Assembly: GCA_003648455.1 (NCBI GenBank) | Contig: QMPG01000012.1 | Coordinates: 1-23,321, forward strand | From: Bacteroidota bacterium | GTDB lineage: Bacteria > Bacteroidota > Bacteroidia > Bacteroidales > B39-G9 | Reading direction: 5' to 3' | Length of the DNA: 23,321 nucleotides | The notes under the pieces: generated by a model | What the model saw: the letters and a program-made list of their open reading frames with translations, nothing else | What the model was told of the DNA's origin: nothing | Database searches by the model: none | In this document: positions 7,785-16,531 of the stretch, piece by piece | Layout of the letters: each line of letters begins with the position of its first letter | Position numbering within the stretch: the stretch's first letter is position 1 | Made by a program: the position numbers and the translations under genes

Positions 7785-8897
7785 TTACTTTTTTTTATTT
7801 CTTTTTTTACGTTTCTTTTTATCAAAACGTGTAAGACTTTCTTGTCCAACAACATTTTCATAGTCAAGTTTAATATTTTTTTCGGTTTTGGTTTTATCAA
7901 CAAGATTATCAACAATAACTCCTTTTTTGTTAAGTTCAATTATTTTTTTAACCCTGTTTACCGAAATGGGAATAATCGCATTGCTTTCTTTATTATCGAA
8001 ATTATACCACATTAATTTTTTAAATATATCGATTTTTTGACATCTGGCACTACCTTGTTTTGTTTCAAGAACAATTTGTTTGTCTGGGAATGAGTTTATT
8101 ATACTGTTGTATGTTTCAAGCTCATAGTTTAAACAGCATTTTAATTTTCCACATTGACCTGCAAGTTTTTGTGGGTTAAGAGAGAGTTCCTGAATTCTTG
8201 CAGAGTTAGTTGTTACCGAGATGAAATTGCTTAACCATGTAGAACAACAAAGTTCACGACCGCAAGGGCCAATACCACCAATACGTCCGGCTTCTTGACG
8301 AGCGCCAATTTGACGCATTTCAATTCTAATGTGAAATTTTTCAGCTAGAATTATAATTAATTCTCTAAAATCAACACGTTCTTCAGCAATGTAATAAAAA
8401 ATTGCTTTTGTTTTATCTCCCTGATACTCAACATCGCCAATTTTCATTTTAAGATTAAGATTTGTAGCAATTTTGCGCGATTCTATCATAGTAGAATGTT
8501 CTAGCGATATTGCTTCTTTCCATTTTTCAAAATCAACAGTTTTAGCTTTACGGTATATCTTTTTAAATTCTGTTTTGGGAGGAACATTATATTTTTTTAT
8601 CTGTTCTAAAACCAATTCGCCGGTTAAAGAAACAACACCAATATCGTGTCCGGGAGAAGCTTCAACAGCAACAACATCGCCTTTTTTTATTAATAAATGG
8701 TTGCTGTTTATATAAAAACCTTTTCTTGTATTTTTAAATTTTATTTCAACCAAATCAACAGGCTTAATGCAGCTTGGTATTTTTTCTAACCAATCGTATA
8801 CAGGTAATTTTTGAGCAAATAGGTTTTCTTTAGATAGTTTCTCTCCATCATTTGGTGCAGTCTCTCTCCCCGTTGTTAAATTTTCAGTACTATCCAT
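7785..8897 (-). CDS. ricT: RicT-type PSP1-domain protein (YaaT homologue)
   Basis: This 370-residue protein has the PSP1 C-terminal domain. In Bacillus, RicT (YaaT) with RicA and RicF forms an Fe-S protein complex that modulates RNase Y-dependent RNA processing. The region from about 48 to 260 carries the family pattern: VEIKFKNTRKGFY, a KGDVVAVEA strand, MIESRKIA and QIGARQEAGRIGG. It has two cysteine clusters, GPCGRELCC (C212, C217, C218) and GQCGKLKCC (C249, C254, C255), which supply the presumed cluster ligands. The C-terminal tail (about 345-370) is very lysine-rich. The start is ATG at 8897, preceded by AAAGGA, one of the few SD-like sequences in the window. It lies between holB and gldH on the same strand. 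What it does in Bacteroidota is not established. Confidence 0.85.
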   Translation of the reverse strand: MDSTENLTTGRETAPNDGEKLSKENLFAQKLPVYDWLEKIPSCIKPVDLVEIKFKNTRKGFYINSNHLLIKKGDVVAVEASPGHDIGVVSLTGELVLEQIKKYNVPPKTEFKKIYRKAKTVDFEKWKEAISLEHSTMIESRKIATNLNLKMKIGDVEYQGDKTKAIFYYIAEERVDFRELIIILAEKFHIRIEMRQIGARQEAGRIGGIGPCGRELCCSTWLSNFISVTTNSARIQELSLNPQKLAGQCGKLKCCLNYELETYNSIINSFPDKQIVLETKQGSARCQKIDIFKKLMWYNFDNKESNAIIPISVNRVKKIIELNKKGVIVDNLVDKTKTEKNIKLDYENVVGQESLTRFDKKKRKKRNKKK

Positions 8898-8982
8898 TTT
8901 AGTATTTTTTCCTTTAATTGTGTATGTATTATTAATTTGAACTTAAAAATATTTAGAGAACAAATTTCCACAAAGTTAATTA

Positions 8983-8990
8983 CAAATTTA
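8983..8990 (-). promoter_or_regulatory. Candidate -7 promoter box upstream of ricT
   Basis: TAAATTTG on the minus strand fits TAnnTTTG and overlaps the holB stop codon, about 86 bases before the ricT ATG. No TTG lies at the expected -33 distance, so the match may be chance in A/T-rich DNA. Confidence 0.25.
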
Positions 8991-10115
8991 TAGTTTTAAT
9001 AACTTAATTAATTTTAATGATAAATCTAAAAAGATAATTTTACTGTTTCCGTTGCGTTCAATGTGTAAAAAAGCCTGATTAAATTCTCTTGTTATTCTCA
9101 TTATGTTGCGTTCATTAACAAAGGTATTAAATTTTTTAGAAAAATTATTTTCTTCGTTTGTTAAGTATGTTATTTCGGGTTTATTTTTGTTTAAAATAAA
9201 ATTTTCTCTCATCATTCTTAAAGAATAAGAAATAAAATTTTTTTGTTTCTCCCTGCCAATTTTTGAAATTACATCAACAAATTTTACGACTTCTAAAACG
9301 TCGGATTTATAGCAAAGCCGAGTTAGTGTCTTAAAGTAATTAAAGTTTTGTTGGTTCTCTTCGTTTGAATTAATTACTTCAAGAGCTTTTGCATAATTTC
9401 CATTAGATAAACGAACAATATCCGAAATTTTATCTTCGTTAAGCTCAAAATTGTTTTTTAATGCATTAAGAAGACTATTATCGTCAATTTTGGGTATTTT
9501 CACCAGCTGAGTTCTTGATCGAATGGTTTGAATAATTTTACCCGCGTTTTCAGAAACTAATAAAAAAAGAGTTTTTGAAGGAGGTTCTTCAATCATTTTC
9601 AACAATTTGTTAGCTGCAGAAAGGTTCATTTTTTCAGGCATCCAGATAATCATAATTTTATGTTCGGCTTCGAACGTTTTGAGGTTCATTTTTTTTATTA
9701 TCTGACCACTTTCTTGAGAATAGATGCTCCCTTGTTTGTTTTCAACCCCAATTGTACTAAACCATTGATTTAGTTTAATATATGGATTGTCTAAAATGCT
9801 TTGCCGCCATTCATTAATAAAATCATCACTTACAGGTTTCTGATTACTGCTTTTTGATGAAGCAACAGGAAAAACAAAATGTAAATCAGGATGTATTAAT
9901 TTTTGAAATTTTTTACATGATGCACACGTTCCGCAAGAATCGTTCTCTCCTTTATTTTCACACGATATATATTGAGCATATGCTATTGCTAAAGCTAATT
10001 TTCCGCACCCCTCAGGACCTAAAAATAATTGAGCGTGACTTATTCTTCCATCTTTGACGGTTTGTATTAATCTTTGTTTTGTATCTTCTTGTCCTATTAT
10101 ATCGTTAAAAAGCAT
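8988..10115 (-). CDS. holB: DNA polymerase III delta-prime subunit
   Basis: Delta-prime is a fixed part of the clamp-loader complex that places the sliding clamp on DNA. The 375-residue protein starts MLFNDIIGQEDTKQRL, with a P-loop-like GPEGCGKL at 33-40. A four-cysteine zinc module follows (C52, C61, C64, C67). IMIIWMPEKMNLSAANKLLK and ..EEPPSKTLFLLVSEN correspond to the Walker B/sensor region, and IRSRTQ stands at the SRC-motif position. A C-terminal helical domain completes the normal length. The ATG at 10115 faces the divergent binding-protein gene across about 160 bases. It appears to be the first gene of the leftward cluster that continues through ricT, gldH, trmB and the ATL gene. It could be confused with the tau/gamma subunit, but the length and lack of a long C-terminal extension fit delta-prime. 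Confidence 0.88.
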   Translation of the reverse strand: MLFNDIIGQEDTKQRLIQTVKDGRISHAQLFLGPEGCGKLALAIAYAQYISCENKGENDSCGTCASCKKFQKLIHPDLHFVFPVASSKSSNQKPVSDDFINEWRQSILDNPYIKLNQWFSTIGVENKQGSIYSQESGQIIKKMNLKTFEAEHKIMIIWMPEKMNLSAANKLLKMIEEPPSKTLFLLVSENAGKIIQTIRSRTQLVKIPKIDDNSLLNALKNNFELNEDKISDIVRLSNGNYAKALEVINSNEENQQNFNYFKTLTRLCYKSDVLEVVKFVDVISKIGREKQKNFISYSLRMMRENFILNKNKPEITYLTNEENNFSKKFNTFVNERNIMRITREFNQAFLHIERNGNSKIIFLDLSLKLIKLLKL

Positions 10116-10274
10116 AAATATAATTGTAGATTTATGAAATAGTTAAAATTTTTATCAAAAGTAAAAAATATAATTTTTATCTTTATATGATAATTAAAAA
10201 CTTCTTAAATTGAACAAGTTTTTAAAAGAGCATATTAAAGCGTTTTTGCGTAAGTGAAATTAAACAAATCAGTT

Positions 10275-11321
10275 ATGAAAAAAAATATATTTATTATAAT
10301 AATTGTAGTTTCGCAATTGTTATCGTGTACAAATATAAACAAAACAGAAACAAAAAGCACATCCGAAGAAATTCTTAGAATTAATGAAACAAGTTTTCTT
10401 AACACAAGTTTTCCTTATAATGTAAAAAGTGCTGTTGATTTTCATATTTTATCGCAAATTTACAGTGGGTTAGTAAAATACGAAGCAAATTATTTAGAAA
10501 TAGTTCCCGATATTGCTAAACGTTGGGAGATTGCTAAAGACGGCAAGCAGTATGTTTTTTATTTGAACGACAATGTGTTTTTTCATGAAGATAAATGTTT
10601 TGATAAGGGGAATAATGAAAAAACAAGAAAAGTAAAAGCATCTGATTTTAAATATTCTTTAGAATTATATTGCTCAAAGGTTAAAGAATCGAAAAGTGCT
10701 TTTTTTAATATTATTGGGGCAAAAGAATTTTGCGAATCAAAACAAAAAGGTATTTCTGGTATTGATGTTGTTGATGACACTACTTTAGTTATTAATATTA
10801 AAAAGAATAACCCATTGTTTTTACATTTTCTTGCAAGTATAGAAGCTGTTGTTTTGCCTAAAGAGGCAATTGATGCTTACGGCGAAAATTCAATTATTGG
10901 AACGGGTCCGTACTTTATTAAGGGATTTTCCGCAACAAACAAAAAACAAAGATTATTTAAAAACACAAAATATTTTAAGAAAGATAAAAAGGGAGTTCTA
11001 ATGCCATACATCGACACAATAGAATTTTCTTTTATTAGTTCAACAAGGGAGGAGTTAGAGATGTTTGAGAAAGGAGAGGTTGATATGGTTCTGGGTTTGA
11101 CCGGAGATTTTGTGACAGAATTTTTAAAGAATAACATTGATAAGTTTCAATCTAATCCGCCAATATTTATACTAAAAAAAACAAAAGGCATAAATCAGGG
11201 AAATGTTTACAATTTTTTTCGATCAGATGTTAATAATTTATTTATTAACCAAATGAATTACCTCGATTTGTCAATAGTTTATCTTAAGAAACCCAAGGAT
11301 AGAGATGTTAATATGAAATAG
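10275..11321 (+). CDS. Internally shortened ABC-transporter substrate-binding lipoprotein (SBP_bac_5, Opp/Dpp type)
   Basis: The 348-residue lipoprotein has a lipobox ending SQLLSC (C18) and the start of a peptide/nickel-type binding protein. Visible family parts include LNTSFPYNVKSAVDFHILSQ, IYSGLVKYE, PDIAKRWEIAKDGKQYVFYL, VKASDFKYSLE and ..NSIIGTGPYFIKGF. Full-length relatives have about 500-550 residues. Here the first lobe runs normally to about residue 290 and is then followed at once by NNLFINQMNYLDLSIVYLKK, which resembles the extreme C-terminal tail of the family (GLGINPMNLLDL-like). About 150-200 residues of the second lobe thus seem missing while the frame is kept. Ligand binding is therefore doubtful. 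The ATG at 10275 gives a normal signal peptide and is preferred over an in-frame GTG at 10254. The DUF3108 gene follows after 9 bases. No permease or ATPase gene is nearby. Confidence 0.75.
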   Translation: MKKNIFIIIIVVSQLLSCTNINKTETKSTSEEILRINETSFLNTSFPYNVKSAVDFHILSQIYSGLVKYEANYLEIVPDIAKRWEIAKDGKQYVFYLNDNVFFHEDKCFDKGNNEKTRKVKASDFKYSLELYCSKVKESKSAFFNIIGAKEFCESKQKGISGIDVVDDTTLVINIKKNNPLFLHFLASIEAVVLPKEAIDAYGENSIIGTGPYFIKGFSATNKKQRLFKNTKYFKKDKKGVLMPYIDTIEFSFISSTREELEMFEKGEVDMVLGLTGDFVTEFLKNNIDKFQSNPPIFILKKTKGINQGNVYNFFRSDVNNLFINQMNYLDLSIVYLKKPKDRDVNMK

Positions 11322-11330
11322 ATTGAAGTT

Positions 11331-12140
11331 TTGAAAAAAAGTATCTTATTTTTTGTTTTATTTTTTCACATAGTAATTTATAGTTACTCCCAGTGTCGTA
11401 ATAAAGTTACAGCGTTTACTTATGGGGAAAAAATAACATATTCAATCTATTATAATCTTTCGTTTTTATGGTTTAATGCCGGCGAGGCTCATTTCGAAAT
11501 TTATAAGAAAACACACAAAAACAAAGAGGTTTTTTATTTTAAAAGTTTTGGTAAAACAATCAATCAATATGATTGGTTTTATAAGGTGCGAGATAGTTAT
11601 GAAGCTTATTCAGAGCCGGATACCTTAAAATCGATTGCGTTTTATCGCAACACATACGAAGGTGGTTATGAGGTAAATAATAAGTTTTTTTTTAATGATG
11701 AGAAAAATAAAATATACACGTCATCTAAAAACACAGACAAACCTCTTACTCGTGACACATTAGACTATGATGAATGTACTTTTGATGTGCTAACCGCAAT
11801 TTATTATTGTCGTAATATTGACTATTCTAAATATCAAAAAAATGATACCATACCACTTAGTATGATAATTGACAATGAGATTTTTCATCTGCATATTAGA
11901 TATTTAGGGAAAGAAACAGTAGAAACACCTAATGAAGAAAAACATAAATGTATTAAGTTTTCAATCTTACTGGTTAAAGGCTCTATTTTTGAAGGAGGAG
12001 AGAACATGATGATTTGGGTAAGTGATGATGGCAATAAAATACCAATTATTATTGAGGCAAAAATATTGGTTGGCTCAATAAAGGCTGTTGTCTCTGATAT
12101 TAAGGGTGAAAAACATCGAATTACATCCAAAATTAATTGA
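11331..12140 (+). CDS. DUF3108 domain secreted/periplasmic protein
   Basis: This 269-residue protein has a signal peptide (KKSILFFVLFFHIVIYSYSQ, cleaved near residue 20) and a DUF3108-type body. Family-like segments are FTYGEKITYSIYYNLSFLWF followed by NAGEA, VFYFKSFGKTINQYDWFYKV followed by RDSYEAY, the FDVLTAIYYCRN helix, and GSIFEGGENMMIWVSDDGNK with the PIIIEAKILVGSIK strand near the end. DUF3108 proteins are conserved in Bacteroidota and Proteobacteria; their function is unknown. A beta-rich envelope protein is likely. The start is TTG at 11331; an in-frame stop (the stop of the preceding gene) lies 10 bases upstream and no ATG is available, so TTG or the nearby ATT must serve. The 9-base spacing suggests co-transcription with the binding-protein gene. 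Confidence 0.75.
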   Translation: MKKSILFFVLFFHIVIYSYSQCRNKVTAFTYGEKITYSIYYNLSFLWFNAGEAHFEIYKKTHKNKEVFYFKSFGKTINQYDWFYKVRDSYEAYSEPDTLKSIAFYRNTYEGGYEVNNKFFFNDEKNKIYTSSKNTDKPLTRDTLDYDECTFDVLTAIYYCRNIDYSKYQKNDTIPLSMIIDNEIFHLHIRYLGKETVETPNEEKHKCIKFSILLVKGSIFEGGENMMIWVSDDGNKIPIIIEAKILVGSIKAVVSDIKGEKHRITSKIN

Positions 12141-12231
12141 TTAAATAAACCACAGATAACACTTCTTATTTCTCAAATTAGAAAGAGCAGAATTATTTAA
12201 AATTTATTTTTATCATAATTCATTTAATCCT

Positions 12232-12239
12232 TATATTTG
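12232..12239 (+). promoter_or_regulatory. Candidate -7 promoter box of the nitroreductase gene
   Basis: TATATTTG is a perfect TAnnTTTG match 27 bases before the ATG at 12266. The -33 position (about 12208-12210) reads TTT rather than TTG. It would start the nitroreductase/coiled-coil transcript independently of the DUF3108 gene. Confidence 0.5.
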
Positions 12240-12265
12240 CGGAATATTTTAAAGCTCATGATTTT

Positions 12266-12811
12266 ATGAATTTTTCAGACTTAGCAAAAAAAAGACAGAG
12301 TGTAAGAAGTTATAAAGACATGCCTGTTGAACGTGAAAAAATTGAAAGATGTATAGAGGCTGCTCGCATTGCACCATCTGCACATAATGTTCAGCCATGG
12401 AAGTTTATAGTTATTGACGATGAGGAGCTAAAAAATAAAGTTGCAAAAGAAACGTTTAACAGTATAGTTTCGTTTAATAAATTTACTTTGAAAGCACCGG
12501 TTTTGATTGTTGTAATTACAGAAAAACCGAAACTTGTAACAAAAATTGCAGGAGCAATAAAAAAAACACAATTCAACTTAGTTGATATCGGTATTGCTGT
12601 TGAACATTTTTGTTTGCAAGCAGTTGAAGAAAATTTGGGAACATGTATTTTGGGATGGTTCTTTAAAAAAGGGGTAAAAAAAGCATTAAATATCCCCCAA
12701 AATGAAGATGTTGATATCGTTATTGCTTTAGGATATCCCAAAACAGATACTATACGTGAAAAAAGACGTAAGAATATTGATGAAATAAGAGCTTATAATA
12801 AATATTTTTAA
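12266..12811 (+). CDS. Nitroreductase-family FMN-dependent oxidoreductase
   Basis: A 181-residue short member of the nitroreductase superfamily, cytoplasmic flavoenzymes that use NAD(P)H to reduce nitro groups, quinones or other acceptors. The N-terminal FMN-binding pattern KKRQSVRSYKD (9-18) is clear, followed by EAARIAPSAHNVQPWKFIVI, which includes the SxxNxQPW flavin motif. Later features are DIGIAVEHFCLQAVEENLG, the usual internal helix, then CILGWF and VIALGYPKT. The substrate cannot be read from the sequence. A perfect TAnnTTTG box lies just upstream. The coiled-coil membrane protein follows after 27 bases on the same strand, and both probably share the terminator at 13808. Confidence 0.85.
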   Translation: MNFSDLAKKRQSVRSYKDMPVEREKIERCIEAARIAPSAHNVQPWKFIVIDDEELKNKVAKETFNSIVSFNKFTLKAPVLIVVITEKPKLVTKIAGAIKKTQFNLVDIGIAVEHFCLQAVEENLGTCILGWFFKKGVKKALNIPQNEDVDIVIALGYPKTDTIREKRRKNIDEIRAYNKYF

Positions 12812-12838
12812 TAATTTAATTTAGATTAATTTAATATC

Positions 12839-13783
12839 ATGGAAAACAAAAAGAGTAATTTAACAACTACTAATATAAAAAATTTTGATTCGAATGAAAA
12901 AGGAACAGGTAGGTTTTATAAAATAATTGCCATATTACTATTTATTTTACTTTTAATAGTTGCCTGGCTATTTTTCAATGAAACTCAAAAAACAAAAAGG
13001 CTAATTGTTCAGCAAAATGAAACAGTCCAAGCTAAAGACAGTTTGTCTCATGAATTTGATAATTTACTTGCAGAGTACGAATCTCTCGAATCGAATAACG
13101 ATAGCTTAAATATGCAGTTGGGCGAAGAGCAAACAAGGATTAAGGAAATAATGAAAAAGCTCCGAAGAGAAAAAGTTGTTAATCGTGAGGTGATAAAGAA
13201 GTATAAGGCTGAAATGGAGACTTTGCGAAAAGTTATGAGAAGTTTTATTGTTCAGATTGATTCTCTTAACACAATGAATATTGCTTTAAAGAAAGAGAAT
13301 GTTGAGGTTAAGAAACAGTATAAAGCAGCCACAACAAAAAATGAGAACTTAGCTCAAAAAAATGAAGAGCTCTCAACTCAGGTTGATAAAGCATCTAAGA
13401 TTAAAACTTTTAATATTTCTGTATTGCCTTTAAACAGAAGAGGACGAAAAGTGAAAAAAGCAAAAAAAGTTGATAAATTTAAAGTTTGTTTCACTCTTGG
13501 CGAGAATGATATTGCAAAACCAGGGAAAAGAGATGTGTATATCAGAATAGCACGACCAGATGATTTAGTGCTGATTTCATCGGAAGAAAATTTATTTACT
13601 TTTGAAGGTAAAGAACTTGCTTACACCTCAAAGCGTGAAGTTGAGTATGATAATCAGGAAAAAGAAATGTGTATTTTCTTTCAAAACACCTTAAATAAAG
13701 AAGGCTTAATCCCAGGTAATTATGCGGTTGATATTTTTACTGACGGAAAACAAGTTGGAACAGTTGATTTTCATTTGAAATAA
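12839..13783 (+). CDS. Membrane-anchored coiled-coil protein of unknown function
   Basis: A 314-residue protein I cannot assign to a named family. It has a hydrophilic N-terminal tail of about 27 residues, one strongly hydrophobic segment (about 28-46) and a long heptad-patterned coiled coil (about 50-185, rich in E, K, Q, N). The globular C-terminal part (about 190-314) has predicted strands, such as FKVCFTLGENDI, RDVYIRIARP and a final VGTVDFHLK. The likely topology is a single-pass inner-membrane protein; which side holds the coiled coil is not determined. It follows the nitroreductase gene by 27 bases and ends 25 bases before a hairpin terminator. Coiled coils of this type can attract misleading 'chromosome segregation' labels; nothing specific supports that here. 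Confidence 0.7.
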   Translation: MENKKSNLTTTNIKNFDSNEKGTGRFYKIIAILLFILLLIVAWLFFNETQKTKRLIVQQNETVQAKDSLSHEFDNLLAEYESLESNNDSLNMQLGEEQTRIKEIMKKLRREKVVNREVIKKYKAEMETLRKVMRSFIVQIDSLNTMNIALKKENVEVKKQYKAATTKNENLAQKNEELSTQVDKASKIKTFNISVLPLNRRGRKVKKAKKVDKFKVCFTLGENDIAKPGKRDVYIRIARPDDLVLISSEENLFTFEGKELAYTSKREVEYDNQEKEMCIFFQNTLNKEGLIPGNYAVDIFTDGKQVGTVDFHLK

Positions 13784-13807
13784 AAAAAATATATTTAAAA
13801 TTTTAAA

Positions 13808-13839
13808 AATCCGAAGTTTAATAGCTTCGGATTTTTTTT
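13808..13839. terminator. Hairpin terminator between convergent genes (probably bidirectional)
   Basis: AATCCGAAG and CTTCGGATT form a perfect 9-bp stem with an 8-base loop, followed by a T-run on the plus strand and preceded by an A-rich run that supplies T residues on the minus strand. It ends the coiled-coil gene transcript and may also serve the convergent helicase gene, whose stop is about 100 bases away. The core is shared with the hairpin at 16532. Confidence 0.8.
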
Positions 13840-13937
13840 ATCCATTTTTACAATTTTTTGTGTAAACCTATTTTTGGACGAGACACACAAAATTTGTTGG
13901 TAATTCTTAAGCGTAAAAAAATTATGAATTTTTCGGG

Positions 13938-16409
13938 TTAATTCTTTTTGATATATTTCAGATGTTGTAATACAAAAAGTATTTCTTGGTAAGTTACATC
14001 ATCACCAAGAACCGCTTTTGCTTCGCCCAAAAGTTCGGTGTTGTGTGTTTCAAAAAAGTTCGAAATAAGCTTAATTTTTTCAGCACTAACCATTAAATCA
14101 ATACTAAGTTCACCGGTACCAACAAAATATGCCAGATGGCTTTCAATTGTTTGTATTGTTAAACCTCGTTCTTCTGAAATCTCTTTAACAGTCTTCTCTT
14201 GTTTCCACAAATCAAAGCTAATGTCTCTAGATTTTTTTTTAGGTATTTTAATCTCAATTTCCGGTTCTTCAAAAGCATCAAATTCAATATTTTTTTCTTT
14301 GCAATAAGAAATAATGATGTCAATTAAATCTCTGCTAAAGAGTTTTAATTTCTTTTTACCCAAACCCTTAATCTTGCTCAATGAGAATTCGGTAACCGGT
14401 AGCTTGGCACTCAGTTCTCTCATTGTTTTTAGTTGCAAAATAAGATAAACATCTTTGTCGAGTTCTTCGGCTTTAGCATCGCGCCAGTTTCTTAAACGCT
14501 CATATAGTTCAGGGTTAACTATGTCAGTGCTGATTGGTTTTTTAGATTTTTTTTGCGATGATTTCAGACTGCTTTCATCAATAGAAGCTTTTGCTCTTAT
14601 TTCGAGATAATTTTTTACAACAAAACCATTATTACAAGCTGTTAAGCATGACGTTTTAAATAATGCCTCATGTTGTAATTTATTCAGAATATCTTTTACT
14701 GATTTCTTTACAGCTTTATTGTCTGTTTCTATAGAGACATCATTAATCTTATCAATAATTAATGATTTAATTTTATCGGTAAAATAAACCGATGCTTTTT
14801 TAATTCTGTCTTGAATTTCAGCATTTTTCTCAACATCGCCATTTTTTAAAAACAGATGTTTGAGTTGAGTGCGAAATTTTGACGATATATCGGTTATTTC
14901 AGGCTTAACATTTTTGTTTATTTCTGTAAATAGCTCTGTTAAATTTCCTTGCAATGCGGCAGAGTTATCTTTTAGTATTTTTATAGAATAATAAATATAT
15001 TTTTGTAAATCATCAAAATTAAAAAGATTTGTAAGCAGTTGTTGTTGAAATGCTTTTTTCGATTCTTCCAATTCAATGTTATCCGGTTGATTTTCTTCAT
15101 AATTTTTTGTAAAACTTTCAACGGTTTTATCGTGTTTCACACTTTGTGGAGCAATTGGTGTTTTAAGCACTAAACCTTCGAGTGATTTGCATCTGCTGAG
15201 TGCAACATAAACTTGACCATGAGCAAACGATGCTTCAGCATCAATAATAGCTTTTTCGAAAGTTAATCCCTGTGCTTTATGAATAGTAACAGCCCAAGCA
15301 AGCTTAAGCGGATATTGGGTGAAAGTGCCATCTATGATTTCATTAATTTCTTTCGTTTCTTTGTTTAAAGAGTATTTCATCTTTTGCCATTCAAGAGGTA
15401 CAACCTCAATTGGCTGGTCGTCTCCCTCACAATCTACAGCAATTATATCGTCATCAATATCGATTATTGTTCCAATTTTACCATTGTAAAATAATTTGGC
15501 GGGATTGGGATCGTTTTTTACAAACATAACCTGTGCACCAACTTTTAACTCCAACAGATAATCTGTAGGATATGCATATTCGGGAAAATTTTTCGACACT
15601 TTTGCTTCAAAGGTGTATGTTTTTTCCTGCAAGCGGTTTAGTTTTGAATCGTTAATCTGCTTTGCTTTGGCATTGTGAGTTGTAAGAATTATATATCCCT
15701 CATTATCAGGATTAAAATCTGGTTTATATCTTTCGTTTAGTTTATTAATTACATTGTTGTCAATTTTATTGTCGCGAATTTTATTAAGTAGATTAATAAA
15801 ATTTTGGTCTTTTTGACGATATACGTGCTTAAGTTCTATGCTAACGTATTGTGTTTGCTGTAAAGCATTGCTGCTAAAGAAAAATGGGGTGTCATAATAT
15901 TGTCGCAACAGTCTTTCTTCTTCTCCCTTTACAATTGGAGCAAGTTGCTGCAGGTCGCCAATCATAAGCAGTTGAACGCCACCAAATGGAAGGTTTTTAT
16001 TTTTGAAACGTCTGAGTGTGCTGTCAATACCATCGAGCAAATCAGCTCTTACCATACTAATCTCATCAATTACCAGCAAATCAAGACTTTTCATTATGTT
16101 TATTTTCTCTTTGCTGAATTTATTGGCATTAAGTCTTTTTTCTTGATTCATCAGCGTAACTGTTTTATAGTCGGGAAGAAGGGGACCAAACGACAGTTGA
16201 AAAAATGAATGAATGGTAACGCCTGAAGCATTAATTGCGGCAACTCCTGTAGGAGCTACAACAACCATACGCTTGGGCGAATGTTTTTTAATATTGTGCA
16301 AAAAGGTGGTTTTCCCTGTTCCGGCTTTTCCTGTTAAGAAAATGTTTTTTCCGGTAAATTGAACAAAATTATAGGCAAGTTGTAATTGAGAATTGTTTTG
16401 AAAATACAT
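13938..16409 (-). CDS. Pif1/RecD-like superfamily 1 DNA helicase with HRDC and helix-turn-helix C-terminus
   Basis: The 823-residue protein is a 5'-3' type SF1B helicase. Motif I is GKAGTGKTT at 27-35; motif Ia is VVVAPTGVAAINASGVTIHS. Motif II is DEISM at 115-119, motif III is GDLQQLAPI, and the later motifs are KLAWAVTIHKAQGLTFEKAI and ..VYVALSRC. After about residue 450 a helical linker leads to an HRDC-like domain (about 645-725, ERLRNWRDAKAEELDKDVYL onward, with FSLSKIKGLGKKKL). A C-terminal RecQ-type HTH region follows (about 750-815, SFDLWKQEKTVKEISEERGL). Likely roles are unwinding of G-quadruplexes or R-loops, or replication/recombination support; this is inference from Pif1 relatives. 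It is monocistronic, convergent with the coiled-coil gene. From memory this helicase-HRDC-HTH architecture is recurrent in Bacteroidota. Confidence 0.85.
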   Translation of the reverse strand: MYFQNNSQLQLAYNFVQFTGKNIFLTGKAGTGKTTFLHNIKKHSPKRMVVVAPTGVAAINASGVTIHSFFQLSFGPLLPDYKTVTLMNQEKRLNANKFSKEKINIMKSLDLLVIDEISMVRADLLDGIDSTLRRFKNKNLPFGGVQLLMIGDLQQLAPIVKGEEERLLRQYYDTPFFFSSNALQQTQYVSIELKHVYRQKDQNFINLLNKIRDNKIDNNVINKLNERYKPDFNPDNEGYIILTTHNAKAKQINDSKLNRLQEKTYTFEAKVSKNFPEYAYPTDYLLELKVGAQVMFVKNDPNPAKLFYNGKIGTIIDIDDDIIAVDCEGDDQPIEVVPLEWQKMKYSLNKETKEINEIIDGTFTQYPLKLAWAVTIHKAQGLTFEKAIIDAEASFAHGQVYVALSRCKSLEGLVLKTPIAPQSVKHDKTVESFTKNYEENQPDNIELEESKKAFQQQLLTNLFNFDDLQKYIYYSIKILKDNSAALQGNLTELFTEINKNVKPEITDISSKFRTQLKHLFLKNGDVEKNAEIQDRIKKASVYFTDKIKSLIIDKINDVSIETDNKAVKKSVKDILNKLQHEALFKTSCLTACNNGFVVKNYLEIRAKASIDESSLKSSQKKSKKPISTDIVNPELYERLRNWRDAKAEELDKDVYLILQLKTMRELSAKLPVTEFSLSKIKGLGKKKLKLFSRDLIDIIISYCKEKNIEFDAFEEPEIEIKIPKKKSRDISFDLWKQEKTVKEISEERGLTIQTIESHLAYFVGTGELSIDLMVSAEKIKLISNFFETHNTELLGEAKAVLGDDVTYQEILFVLQHLKYIKKN

Positions 16410-16531
16410 CTTTAGAAAAATAATTTATAAAATATTTAAGCATAAAGTTACTAATATTATGTTTAAATAAATTATTTATTTCCTAAATCAATTTTATTGT
16501 TTAATTATTCGTTAAATTTTTTAACAAAAAA

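Noticed and set aside
7778..7791. AAAGTAATTACTTT palindrome between ricT and gldH
   Set aside because: It is A/T-only apart from one G and one C and overlaps the ricT stop codon; such palindromes are expected by chance in this composition.
10116..10274. tRNA or small RNA in the divergent gap between holB and the binding-protein gene
   Set aside because: No cloverleaf or stable hairpin is visible; the gap is A/T-rich and of ordinary promoter length.
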